A stretch of 26,209 nt of DNA from Chloroflexota bacterium (lineage in GTDB: Bacteria > Chloroflexota > Ktedonobacteria > Ktedonobacterales > Ktedonobacteraceae), in NCBI GenBank assembly GCA_005881495.1, contig VBHI01000001.1:1-26209 (forward strand), given 5' to 3'. The position numbers and the translations under genes are program-made. Of the stretch, positions 6,707-14,274 are shown one piece after another (positions within the stretch are counted from its first letter, which is position 1; each line of letters begins with the position of its first letter). Under the pieces are notes generated by a model that saw only the letters and a list, made by a program, of their open reading frames with translations, was not told where the DNA came from and did not search any database.

Positions 6707-7213
6707 GTGTACACGAGTACTTTTACTGAACTTGTACAGTTGCTCAAGGAGACACAGAAAAACTGGGTGGTCAATATCGAAACTGAGGAGACCGGCTCTG
6801 AAAAACTTTGGCAAGCGCAACTCTCCTTTGTTGATGAAATAGTGACCGTCTGTCACGTCTGGCGTAAAGCAGACGGAGGCAGCCTGTTCGCTGACGGGGG
6901 AGCGATCAACTGGCTGACAAACCTGCCGTCCCTCAGGTGGACGCTGGAAAGGCCGACGCCGCAACAGGCATTGCCACAAGCCGGGAATGGCTCTCAGGCC
7001 GTCCTTTCATCGTCACCGCGGGTTCCACAACGGTTCAGGCAAGTAGAACAGAGGATGATCCTTTCCTTGTCGCGGAAACAGAGGCAAGTCTTCGCATTAG
7101 TCGATGGAACGAGAAGTGCCGAAAGGATTGCAGCCATATTGCGTCAACCGGCTGAGGTTGTTGTGGGAGTTTTGCACGATCTTGAAGCGATGGGCGTGAT
7201 TACGCCGGAGTAG
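6707..7213 (+). CDS. DUF4388-like protein with C-terminal winged-helix-like domain
   Basis: 168 residues from a GTG at 6707, chosen because AAAGGA lies 6 nt upstream and the residues after it (YTSTFTELVQLLKETQKNW) match the usual start of DUF4388-type domains. An earlier ATG at 6626 adds 27 residues with no ribosome site. Residues 1-80 follow the DUF4388 plan: helix, strand, WQAQLSFVDEIVTVCHV, then AINWLTNLPSLRWTLE. Residues about 110-165 form a small helical/winged-helix domain (SRKQRQVFALVDGTRSAERI and a VLHDLEAMGVI end), similar in plan to the C-terminus of the receiver protein encoded next. DUF4388 proteins accompany two-component systems, including PatA-like proteins; the biochemical role is unknown. 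Confidence 0.65.
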   Translation: MYTSTFTELVQLLKETQKNWVVNIETEETGSEKLWQAQLSFVDEIVTVCHVWRKADGGSLFADGGAINWLTNLPSLRWTLERPTPQQALPQAGNGSQAVLSSSPRVPQRFRQVEQRMILSLSRKQRQVFALVDGTRSAERIAAILRQPAEVVVGVLHDLEAMGVITPE

Positions 7214-7316
7214 CTGAACGTGTGTGAATCAAAGAGAGCGGAATACGTAACTTCCAGCATTTTTGAGCTGACAAGATGCTGTATGCAGACAGAGTGAAAG
7301 AAGGCCGTACTTCTTA

Positions 7317-8042
7317 ATGGGCATTGCGACCACAGTTCTCATTATTGACGATAGTTTGAGTGCATGCCAATTCATGGCCGGCATCCTTGAGAAGGAAGGC
7401 TATCGGGTGATTACTGCCACTGATGGACATGAAGGGGTAATGAAAGCTCTTCAGGAACGCCCGCATTGTGTGATCCTCGACGTAATACTACCAGGAATCA
7501 GCGGTTTTGAAGTATGCCGTCGGCTCCGAGCTAACGATCATTACCATCACCTTCCCATTATTCTGGTGAGTACCAAGAACACCCCGGTCGATCAGAGTTG
7601 GGGGCTACGCCAGGGAGCAGATCGGTACCTACCGAAGCCATTCACCGAAGAATCGCTTGTACAACTGGTTGGGGACGTGCTGCCTGAACAACTTCGCCCT
7701 CCTGCTGCCTTACACCACAGAGGAGCAAGCCCGCAGAGGCTTGCTGGACAGGAACTTCTGCTCGCGCTGCAGAAACTCATCCCCCGTCGGAGCGAGGACC
7801 CGGATTTGATGAGGTTAAGTAATCCACTCGATGGCTCTGTGGTCATTCCAGATAAGCAGGCTCGCCGTCTGTATGCAGCCATCGATGGGCGGAAAACTGC
7901 GGACGAACTTTGTAGCATCACACACCTCAAAATGAAAGAGATCCACAGGGCTTTGCAGATCCTGTTGGCTCAGCATCGCATTCAGTTGTACACCAGAGAC
8001 GGGAAGCGAGTAGACAGCTCGTTGTTCCTCAATGGGCAGTAA
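7317..8042 (+). CDS. Response regulator with C-terminal helical/winged-helix domain
   Basis: 241 residues. A complete receiver domain occupies about 1-125: Asp11-Asp12 acidic pocket, Asp55 phosphoacceptor (VILDVILPG), Ser85 (ILVSTK) and Lys107 (YLPKPF). After a linker, residues about 160-235 form a domain starting MRLSNPLDGSVVIPDKQARR with GRKTADELCSITHLKMKEIH, resembling the C-terminal domain of the DUF4388-like neighbour. This domain is not a standard OmpR or NarL output and may be a protein-interaction module. No kinase gene is present here, so the partner is encoded elsewhere. The start has only a weak ribosome site (AAGAAGG, about 12 nt away). The gap to the preceding gene is 103 nt and to the following gene 37 nt. 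Confidence 0.85.
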   Translation: MGIATTVLIIDDSLSACQFMAGILEKEGYRVITATDGHEGVMKALQERPHCVILDVILPGISGFEVCRRLRANDHYHHLPIILVSTKNTPVDQSWGLRQGADRYLPKPFTEESLVQLVGDVLPEQLRPPAALHHRGASPQRLAGQELLLALQKLIPRRSEDPDLMRLSNPLDGSVVIPDKQARRLYAAIDGRKTADELCSITHLKMKEIHRALQILLAQHRIQLYTRDGKRVDSSLFLNGQ

Positions 8043-8079
8043 TATCCCTCTTATAAGCCGAAAAAGGAGCTTGTGTATC

Positions 8080-8577
8080 ATGAATCAAAACGTGTGTCTT
8101 GTAGCTATTGATGATAATCTGATTGCGAACATCCTTGCGATAACACTCTTTTTCGCCTCCCTGTTCATCTCCTTGCGTGCGTTCTCCCTCTACATTCGAG
8201 CACGTACCCCGCGCCTGCTCGTCCTGGGATTGTCCATGGGTATGATCGCGTTGACAGCTATCGCCAGCTATATTGGAGATAATGTCACCACGCTCACCTT
8301 TAATGTCAAGTGGTTCCAATACATTGCTCAGACCATCAGCTTCCTCTTTATTTTGCTGAGCCTTCTGCGCAGCACGGAGGACTACCAGCGCAAGATCGTC
8401 CGCTGGCAAATCATCGCCTCCGTGCTGCTCGTGCTGCTGCTCGTGCTCACACCTTTTCTCCCAAAAGATTTCCCTGACCCTGCTGTAACGAAAACGCTCT
8501 TGAGTGGCTCCCGTGCTGTGATCTGCATTATCATCTTCTTCTCCCAAGTATTTTGGTCCTGGTATGGAGCAAGTTGA
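8080..8577 (+). CDS. Four-span membrane protein, probably frameshifted at the C-terminus
   Basis: 165 residues from the ATG at 8080, which follows AAAAGGAG. Four hydrophobic helices are visible (about 15-34, 47-70, 84-100 and 108-126), plus a hydrophobic segment near 147-160. No known domain. The frame stops at 8577 after FWSWYGAS. A shift by one base near 8569 leads into a frame to 8704 beginning QVDQVGDIVRTCGILVLLIA, which has another membrane-like span, so the intact protein was probably longer. It directly follows the receiver gene and may be the membrane component of the same unit (inference). Confidence 0.65.
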   Translation: MNQNVCLVAIDDNLIANILAITLFFASLFISLRAFSLYIRARTPRLLVLGLSMGMIALTAIASYIGDNVTTLTFNVKWFQYIAQTISFLFILLSLLRSTEDYQRKIVRWQIIASVLLVLLLVLTPFLPKDFPDPAVTKTLLSGSRAVICIIIFFSQVFWSWYGAS

Positions 8578-8643
8578 TCAAGTGGGAGATATTGTGCGCA
8601 CCTGTGGAATTCTCGTATTACTGATAGCTGTTTCGCTAAGGCG

Positions 8644-8667
8644 AAACCCGGCCAAGCTTGGCCGGGT
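8644..8667. terminator. Perfect 24-bp palindrome, probable terminator of the receiver gene set
   Basis: AACCCGGCCAAGCTTGGCCG and its complement form a perfect 24-bp palindrome at 8644-8667, able to make a strong GC-rich hairpin. It is followed by TTCCTCTCC rather than a pure T run. It lies 67 nt after the stop of the membrane protein. A second, weaker hairpin (CCCTCC and GGAGGG arms) spans about 8685-8716. Confidence 0.55.
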
Positions 8668-8795
8668 TCCTCTCCAACTAGAAAACCCTCCCTCTCATGC
8701 ATGATGAGTGGAGGGAGTCCCATCTAAAGACGATCCAGAGGATGAGATCATATCCAATGCCAGTGCAGCTTGCCTACAAGAGAGGAAAATACCGA

Positions 8796-9396
8796 GGCTC
8801 TCATGAAAAAGGGGTGAAGAAAGGGATGAGCAGGGGAAGGAAGAGAAGAGGGTGCGAAGTGCATAAAAATAGAAGCCGATAACGTCTCCTTGCCATCGGA
8901 TGAGCTTGTTCTTCGCGATTTAGAGAGGAAGCAACGGGATGCCAAGCATGGGTCAAATTCTCTCATACGTGCTTCGCCTCGTGGCGAGCAACAGGCAGTG
9001 GTGCTTGTGAGGCATCCGGATCATCCTGTTGGTCAGGCTCGTAGCGCGAGTGTCAAACCGATCTCTGACGTCGTCTCCCTGCTCAAAGCATAGCACTTTT
9101 TCATGAGCAGTGGTGCGCGCCAGCGCATGAATTACTGTTGGCGAACCTCTCTTTCCACCTCCAAACGGATGCGAGGTCTGCCTATTGTAGGAACAATGTG
9201 ACTTTACAAGCCAATTCATCTAAAGCGTATGCGGAAGAGAAATTGCTTTCTTGCGACACAATAACACTTTTCAGAGGGTTCGCCAACAGTAATTCATGCG
9301 CTGCTGGCGCACCAGAATCCATGGAAATAGCGGCATTTAGAGCATGACGTAACATATAAGGCTATTTCCAGGGGAGTATCAAAGTGCGGGAGAGCC
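8796..9396 (-). repeat. Right arm, inverted copy of the IS-like element
   Basis: Read on the minus strand from 9396, it parallels the left arm. The outer 120 nt differ by one base and similarity declines inward. The inner end retains only GGCTCTC (8796-8802), because about 24 nt of the inner terminal repeat is missing compared with the left arm. No transposase frame. Confidence 0.6.
9123..9301. repeat. Nested segment with 25-bp inverted ends (right copy)
   Basis: The same perfect 25-bp inverted ends (9123-9147 and 9277-9301) and core as at 3729-3906, one nucleotide longer, in the same (direct) orientation although it sits inside the inverted right arm. Confidence 0.7.
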
Positions 9397-9403
9397 CAAA
9401 ACT
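9397..9403. repeat. Right 7-bp direct repeat (CAAAACT)
   Basis: CAAAACT directly follows the right terminal repeat and matches 3627-3633. The next base is G on both sides of the comparison, but it belongs to the terminal repeat on the left, so the duplication is scored as 7 bp. Confidence 0.6.
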
Positions 9404-9909
9404 GACAGCAAACCCGAGAGAAAACCACGAACAATGGGAGACTCCAGTAGACAAAATGGTGCGAAACGAGCGTCACCGAGCCGCGCAAACAAGACTCTAT
9501 CAGGTACAACAAACGTGTGTTATCATCTCCTCTTGAAAATCAACATCAACGCGGTTGCGTAAGAGCCAACCCTCTGGCAAAGTACAGTAATACTGGTACG
9601 TACCAAATAAATATGGAAGAACTTCCTGTTTAACAGCCTCAGAAAGTAGCATAGAAAGCTCTTTCACGCTGAAATGAGGCAACTATTGCTTCCCCTTAAC
9701 TTGAGAAAGCTTTCACCATTTTCAAACTTATTAACCTACTTCAGAAGCCATTCTATAGCAAACGAGCAATAAAAATTGGCCTGGGTAGCTATGCTTTATG
9801 GATAGGTTAAATTTGTGTTAAATCTTTGCCCCAGGGATAAGTTCTTCTAGAAGAGGAGTAGCATAGATACACAGTCTCAATCCAATACAGGTTCAATCAC
9901 ATCAACATA
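9404..9909. other. Non-coding stretch right of the element
   Basis: No gene is supported. It contains the operator-like block at 9592-9616 and, at 9807-9812 and 9818-9823, two TTAAAT hexamers 11 bp apart that may belong to the Pho-type control region further right. A minus-strand frame (9500-9682) reads LPEGWLLRNRVDVDFQEEM but has no supporting ribosome site; it may be a gene remnant. Confidence 0.3.
9592..9616. promoter_or_regulatory. Second, decayed copy of the GntR-type operator block
   Basis: The perfect palindrome TGGTACGTACCA recurs at 9594-9605. The surrounding 25 nt match 1287-1311 at 21 positions, extending through the region that is the -10 box at the first site, here changed to a poor TTTATT. 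This suggests a duplicated or related promoter/operator rather than chance recurrence. Confidence 0.5.
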
Positions 9910-9959
9910 TTAACTCATATATTACCTATTGTTAACCTTCACTTAACATTCCCATAACA
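9910..9959 (+). promoter_or_regulatory. Five-unit Pho-box-like array upstream of the phosphate symporter gene
   Basis: Hexamers start exactly every 11 bp: TTAACT (9910), ATTACC (9921), TTAACC (9932), TTAACA (9943) and ATAACA (9954). This is the direct-repeat form of PhoP boxes known from Bacillus. It lies 75 nt before the start of a phosphate-symporter-type gene and matches the array before the phosphoesterase gene at 4517-4555. Confidence 0.65.
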
Positions 9960-10034
9960 TGCACAAGATATCCTTTTATTTGAGGAGTTTTTGTAAGCTG
10001 TAAACCTATCCTCAAGGCAAGGAGATAACCTTTT

Positions 10035-11478
10035 ATGATTGAAGAAAATCTAGTTGATGATGGGCGGAATCGAGAAGTAGTAACTAAGGCGCATCATCAT
10101 GTATTGACAACATTGGACAACAGTTCGCTTTCAGGTTTTCACTTGAAAGCGATGCTTACATCAGGCATGGGTTTTTTCACAGATGCTTATGATCTCTTCA
10201 TCATTGGTGTTGTGCTGGCAATACTGACGCCTATCTGGAACCTCAACAAGTTTGAAATATCCTTAATTGGCAGCACATCGTTGATAGCAGCGGCACTCGG
10301 CGCGATCATTTTCGGCCGCCTGGCGGATTATGTTGGGCGTAGATCGATCTACGGCTTTACGCTGATTGTACTGGCAGCCGGAGCTATCGCGTCAGCCCTT
10401 TCGCCCAACGTGATCTGGCTGCTGATCTTCCGCTTTATCCTTGGGCTGGGTATCGGGGGAGATTATCCACTCAGTGCTACGCTCATGAGTGAGTACGCCA
10501 ACCGGCGTGATCGTGGCAAGCTCATTACGATGGTGTTTTCAATGCAAGGTTTGGGCCTGATACTTGGTCCACTTGTTGCCATCCTGCTGTTGGTGAGCGG
10601 ATTGAACCACGATCTCATCTGGCGCATCATGCTCGGGCTTGGCGCAGTTCCGGCACTGGCTACATTCTACCTTCGTCGGCAAATTGCCGAAACGCCGCGT
10701 TTTGCGTTAGCGATGCAAGGAGACGTAGAAGGTGCTACTCGTACTGTGGAAATGGTTACAAAGAACCAGAATGCCCTTAGCGGTACTGCTACTACAGTGA
10801 GAACTTCACAACAAAATAACGGGATAGCATCATCAAAGAGTAGTTTACGTCCTGATAAATCATGGCTCTACCTGTTGCTCACGTCACGCTACCTGAAGTG
10901 GCTGATAGGAACTGCAGGAGCCTGGTTCCTGCTCGACATCGCGTATTACGGCACGACGATCTCCAGCCCACTGGTTCTGAAGTCGCTTAATCCGCACTCC
11001 AACTTGCTGACCAACAGGCCGCAAGTTTATTCAATGGTTTGGTTTTGCTATGATGGCACTGGCTTACGGGTTACTGTTTGTTGCACCTGCTTTGACAACC
11101 ATCACGGCCGCATTCTTGCTCGTGTATGGCATGAGCTACTTTTTCACTGAGTTTGGCCCGAATGTGACTACCTTTGTCTACCCGGCTGAGATTTTTCCTG
11201 TGATGGTTCGCACAACCGCCCATGGTATCGCCGCAGCGGTTGGCAAGATTGGAGCGTTTATAGGCGCATTTGCTTTCCCTTTCCTGCTAACCAACTACAA
11301 CTTGCCGGGCGCAATGGCGGTCGCAGCGGTGATTTCGCTGGCTGGTCTACTGCTGACCATATTCACCCTACCTGAGCCAAATCAGCGTTCGCTGGAGGAA
11401 GTCTCTGGTGAGCATGAGGCGAGAACAGCTCATGGGGAGAGAGGGAAAACAGCCGTTCCGGCAGCTGAGTTGGGGTGA
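10035..11478 (+). pseudogene. Phosphate:H+ symporter-type MFS transporter, broken by internal deletion
   Basis: The ATG at 10035 follows GGAGATAACC. The N-terminal part matches the phosphate:H+ symporter branch of the MFS: GFFTDAYDLFIIGVV, GRLADYVGRRSIYG, then RFILGLGIGGDYPLSATLMS. The C-terminal part (frame from 11050) carries the branch's SYFFTEFGPNVTTFVYPAEI and FPVMVRTTAHGIAAAVGKIG. Between LKSLNPHSNLLTN and RKFIQWFGFAMM, about 35-40 residues expected for one span and a D-R-x-G-R loop are missing, and the frame shifts near 11010-11050; the first frame ends at 11150. So the gene is inactive unless the assembly is wrong here. A Pho-type array upstream and the histidine phosphatase 18 nt downstream fit a phosphate-acquisition unit. 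Confidence 0.8.
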
Positions 11479-11496
11479 TCACAAGGAAATGTATAC

Positions 11497-12243
11497 ATGA
11501 CTCACCTTTACCTCATCCGACATGGCCAGGCTATTAATGTTGTACAGAAAACGAGCGGGGACCCGGGACTTTCACCTCTTGGGGTCAAACAGGCCGAACG
11601 TCTTAGGGACCGGCTGGCGGCCTCGGGGGAAATTGCCACCGATGTACTCATTACCAGTACCATGCTGCGCGCAAAACAGACAGCCGAAATCATTGCTCCC
11701 GCCCTCGGTCTACCTATTATCTTTGATGATGAAGTACAAGAACAGCGCCCTGGCGAAGCCTTGAATATGAGCGAGGAGGAGTTCAGGGAGAAGTTCGGCC
11801 CCGTCGAATTTGAGCAGAAACCCTATTTCCGCCTTGCGCCAGGCGCCGAGAGTTGGGTGGAATTCTCGTTAAGGGCAAGTACAGCTCTTCAGCGTATCAC
11901 CCGTGAACATGACGGAAAGACCATTGTCATCATCAGCCACGGTGGCATTATAGATGCCTCATTTCTCTTCTTCCTTGGCCTCAGCAGCTTACAGTTCCCA
12001 CAGGTACTTTTCGATACACACAATACTTCGATAACACACTGGTACAAGGAAGCAAACGATTGGGTTGAGCAGTTGAATCTACCCGTGAGCTGGATTCTTG
12101 ATTACTACAACGATACGATGCACCTGCGCGACCTTGACTCGCCTGTGCGCATTCCATGGAAGCAGATTGCAGCCAAACCAGTGACAGGCATCGAGACGTC
12201 CATGGCGCCTTCAGAGGCAGGGTTGTTACGTGATGGGGAATAA
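11497..12243 (+). CDS. Histidine phosphatase family protein (phosphoglycerate-mutase-like fold)
   Basis: 248 residues; AAGGAAA lies before the ATG. The catalytic RHG motif is at residues 8-10 (YLIRHGQA), followed by LSPLGVKQAERL and SSTMLRAKQTAE-like helix residues (here TSTMLRAKQTAEII). The second catalytic His is in VIISHGGIIDA near residue 149. Members transfer phosphate through a phosphohistidine and remove it from sugars, nucleotides or proteins; the substrate is unknown. The C-terminal about 45 residues extend beyond the core fold. The position 18 nt after the broken phosphate symporter suggests co-transcription, so Pho-type control may apply to it too (inference). Confidence 0.85.
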   Translation: MTHLYLIRHGQAINVVQKTSGDPGLSPLGVKQAERLRDRLAASGEIATDVLITSTMLRAKQTAEIIAPALGLPIIFDDEVQEQRPGEALNMSEEEFREKFGPVEFEQKPYFRLAPGAESWVEFSLRASTALQRITREHDGKTIVIISHGGIIDASFLFFLGLSSLQFPQVLFDTHNTSITHWYKEANDWVEQLNLPVSWILDYYNDTMHLRDLDSPVRIPWKQIAAKPVTGIETSMAPSEAGLLRDGE

Positions 12244-12297
12244 GAGCGGGTATGGCGTGGTACAATAAACTGCAACGTTACACCAGGGAGTTTGCGC

Positions 12298-12828
12298 ATG
12301 AACATTATTGATTTCTTTATCACAGAACAGAAACGCCTGCATAAATGGATGGGAGAGAGCGTGAGAGACCTTACGCTTGAAGAATGGAACTATATGCCCG
12401 AGGGGAATGGGAACAGCATCGCTTTTCTGGTCTGGCATTGTGTACGCACCGAGGATAATATTCTGCGTTTTATTTTGCAGCAGAGACCTCCTCGCTGGAA
12501 CGAAGAGAACTGGCATGAACGGCTGGGTCTTCCACCACGAGTACAGGGCACAGGAATGGCGACGGAGGAGGCGCGCGCGTTTCGCATTGCCGACCCAAAA
12601 CTATTTATGCAGTATGCTGAAAGTGTGTGGCTGGAATTTGAAGAGTATCTTGCTGCTATACCAGACGGGGGCGCGGAACTTTCCAAACGGGCTGTGACGG
12701 TCAAGCCTCTGGGCGGTATGATGGCAGTCCAGGCCATTGGCCAGGCTTGTATCACTCATTGCTTTATGCATTTTGGTGAAATCGCTTGTATGCTGGGGGA
12801 GTTGGGGAAGAAGGGAATGCCGATGTAG
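12298..12828 (+). CDS. DinB-like four-helix protein
   Basis: 176 residues from the ATG at 12298, 7 nt after GGGAG; a TTG two codons earlier is not needed. It has the DinB-like four-helix-bundle plan: an N-terminal helix (FFITEQKRLHKWMGE), then NSIAFLVWHCVRTEDNILRF with the first conserved His, and near the C-terminus ACITHCFMHFGEIACML, whose two His complete a metal-binding triad. DinB-like proteins include stress-induced proteins and bacillithiol or mycothiol S-transferases; the precise role is open. It follows the histidine phosphatase by 54 nt on the same strand and faces the WD40 gene; a short GTAAA/TTTAC hairpin at 12851-12866 may terminate it. Confidence 0.75.
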   Translation: MNIIDFFITEQKRLHKWMGESVRDLTLEEWNYMPEGNGNSIAFLVWHCVRTEDNILRFILQQRPPRWNEENWHERLGLPPRVQGTGMATEEARAFRIADPKLFMQYAESVWLEFEEYLAAIPDGGAELSKRAVTVKPLGGMMAVQAIGQACITHCFMHFGEIACMLGELGKKGMPM

Positions 12829-12896
12829 GTTTTTGGAGGATCGCAAGGGGGTAAAGGCTTTTTTACTTTTACTCAGAGGTATGGTAAGGATGGTGA

Positions 12897-13775
12897 TCAG
12901 GTATGCCACACATGCACGGTATGATCGCTGGCCGAGGCGATGTCGCTGCCTGTTGGGGACCAGTTGAGGGAGCGGACCCATTTGCGATGTCCATGGTAGG
13001 TTGAGATTTGAGCAGCAGTGTGGCTATTCCAGACGTGGATTGTTGTATCGTCGCTGCCGGTGGCGGCGTTTTGGGTGTTTTGGGACCAGCCTACGGCTTT
13101 GATGGGGGCGCTGTGGCCGGTATACGTGCAGAGGGTATTTCCTGTGATGGGGTTCCAGACCTTCGCGGTGGCATCGTGACTGCCTGAGAGGATGGATTTG
13201 CCATCGGGCGACCAGGCTAGCGCGTAGATGGGGCCATCATGACCGCGATAGATGATGATGTCGCGCCCCGTGGCGACATCCCAGATTTGGGCGGTGCCAT
13301 CAAAGTTCCCTGCTGCGATGCGTGAGCCGTCGGGCGACCAGCTTACGGCGAAATTGCGGTATTGTTGGCTGCGGGTATAGGATGCCTGGCCTGTAACAGC
13401 ATTCCATACCTGTATCGTATTGTCGCCGAAATCCCCACCCGAAACGAGATATTTCCCATCGGGCGACCAGGAGACGCTGCGTACAAAGCGGGTATGTCCG
13501 CGGTAGGTCAGGATTTCCTCGCCAGTAAACGCGCTCCACACCAGTACCTTACCATCCGTAGACCCCGATGCGATTCGCAGCCCATCAGGCGACCAGGCGG
13601 CAGCAAGCAGGCTAGACGCATGACCACGAAAAATGTATGCACAACTCCCGCTGGCAGCATTCCAAACTTGAACAGTGGTATCCTTTGAAGCGGAAGCGAT
13701 GTGTTGACCATCAGGCGACCACGCCACGGCGAATACGTTGTCGCTGTGGCCTTGATAGATCATTGCTTGAGGCAT
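12897..13775 (-). CDS. WD40-repeat protein, seven blades
   Basis: 292 residues from the ATG at 13775, only 2 nt after the stop of the MoaB/Mog gene; the open frame continues upstream through that gene, so this start fits coupling. Seven repeats fill the whole protein. Five begin with a clear GH dipeptide (YQGH, FRGH, YRGH, YTGH, YHGH types) and most carry AWSPDG or VSWSPDG and end VWNxxTG. That is exactly one closed beta-propeller with no enzymatic domain, kinase or signal peptide. Such free propellers serve as protein-binding platforms. Repeat 4 (YTRSQQYRNFAVSWSPDGSR) lacks the GH pair and repeat 6 has WSQNTQ instead of WSPDG. The pairing with a molybdopterin gene is unexplained. Confidence 0.9.
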   Translation of the reverse strand: MPQAMIYQGHSDNVFAVAWSPDGQHIASASKDTTVQVWNAASGSCAYIFRGHASSLLAAAWSPDGLRIASGSTDGKVLVWSAFTGEEILTYRGHTRFVRSVSWSPDGKYLVSGGDFGDNTIQVWNAVTGQASYTRSQQYRNFAVSWSPDGSRIAAGNFDGTAQIWDVATGRDIIIYRGHDGPIYALAWSPDGKSILSGSHDATAKVWNPITGNTLCTYTGHSAPIKAVGWSQNTQNAATGSDDTTIHVWNSHTAAQISTYHGHRKWVRSLNWSPTGSDIASASDHTVHVWHT

Positions 13776-13777
13776 GA

Positions 13778-14263
13778 TTAGTGATCTTTGGGACCTTCTA
13801 CTAGCAGGTTGATGGCGTGCGGCAAGACAGGGAGGATACAATCTAGGCACTCTTGAACCGCTTTGGGGCTGCCCGGCAGGTTAATGATCAATGTGCGTCT
13901 ACGTGTGCCCGCAACGCCTCGCGAAAGCATGCCGAAGGGCGTGTGTTGGATGCTGACGGCGCGCATAGCCTCGGCTATACCGGGAGCTTCACGGTCGATC
14001 ACCGCCTTTGTGGCCTCTGGCGTAACATCGCGAGGAGACAGCCCGGTACCACCGGTAGTTAGAATGAGGTTCAGGTGTTTCTCGTCGCTCCATTCACGCA
14101 AAGTGGCCTCAATTTGCTCGCGCTCATCGGGGATAATCGCTCCTGCGCTGATGACGGCCTCCGGCATCTGTGTCACCAGTTTACGAATACGTTCCCCGCT
14201 CGTATCCTCTCTGGCTCCCTTCGCGCCACTATCGCTAATCGTGAGTACACCTATGCTGATCAT
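13778..14263 (-). CDS. moaB: MoaB/Mog-family molybdopterin adenylyltransferase-like protein
   Basis: 161 residues from the ATG at 14263, with AAGGAT 8 nt upstream; the frame continues further but without a start site. Family motifs are clear: [20 protein letters not shown] at the N-terminus, the [16 protein letters not shown] substrate loop in the middle, and [13 protein letters not shown] near the end. Mog-type enzymes adenylate molybdopterin to prepare it for molybdenum insertion; the MoaB branch of the same fold can be inactive in some bacteria, and the two are hard to separate here. It lies 12 nt after the CpXC gene and 2 nt before the WD40 gene, so it sits in a three-gene minus-strand operon. 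A ModC-type ATPase lies 7 kb away. Confidence 0.85.
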   Translation of the reverse strand: MISIGVLTISDSGAKGAREDTSGERIRKLVTQMPEAVISAGAIIPDEREQIEATLREWSDEKHLNLILTTGGTGLSPRDVTPEATKAVIDREAPGIAEAMRAVSIQHTPFGMLSRGVAGTRRRTLIINLPGSPKAVQECLDCILPVLPHAINLLVEGPKDH

Positions 14264-14274
14264 TATCTCTATCC

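Larger units (their letters stand above)
3634..9396. mobile_element. 5.76-kb composite element bounded by inverted arms
   Basis: The left end (from 3634) and the right end (to 9396, read on the other strand) match for about 120 nt with one mismatch, beginning GGCTCTCCCGCACTTTGATA. Beyond a nested segment the match continues, more diverged, to about 600-660 bp per arm. CAAAACT flanks the outside on both sides. No transposase gene is visible in either arm, so this looks like two non-autonomous IS-type elements that moved as a unit and carried 4291-8795. The cargo includes a Pho-box-like site with a secreted phosphoesterase, an IS3 remnant and a receiver/DUF4388-like/membrane gene set. Mobilisation in trans is inferred; the transposase family was not identified. 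Confidence 0.65.

Noticed and set aside
8644..8667. Second fold-back mobile element
   Set aside because: The 24-bp palindrome is short, lies just after a gene end and is better explained as a transcription terminator.
9404..9682. Idea that the composite element interrupted a minus-strand gene (frames on both flanks stay open when joined across one CAAAACT)
   Set aside because: Two different frames remain open across the joint, so openness is not informative, and no family is recognised on either side.
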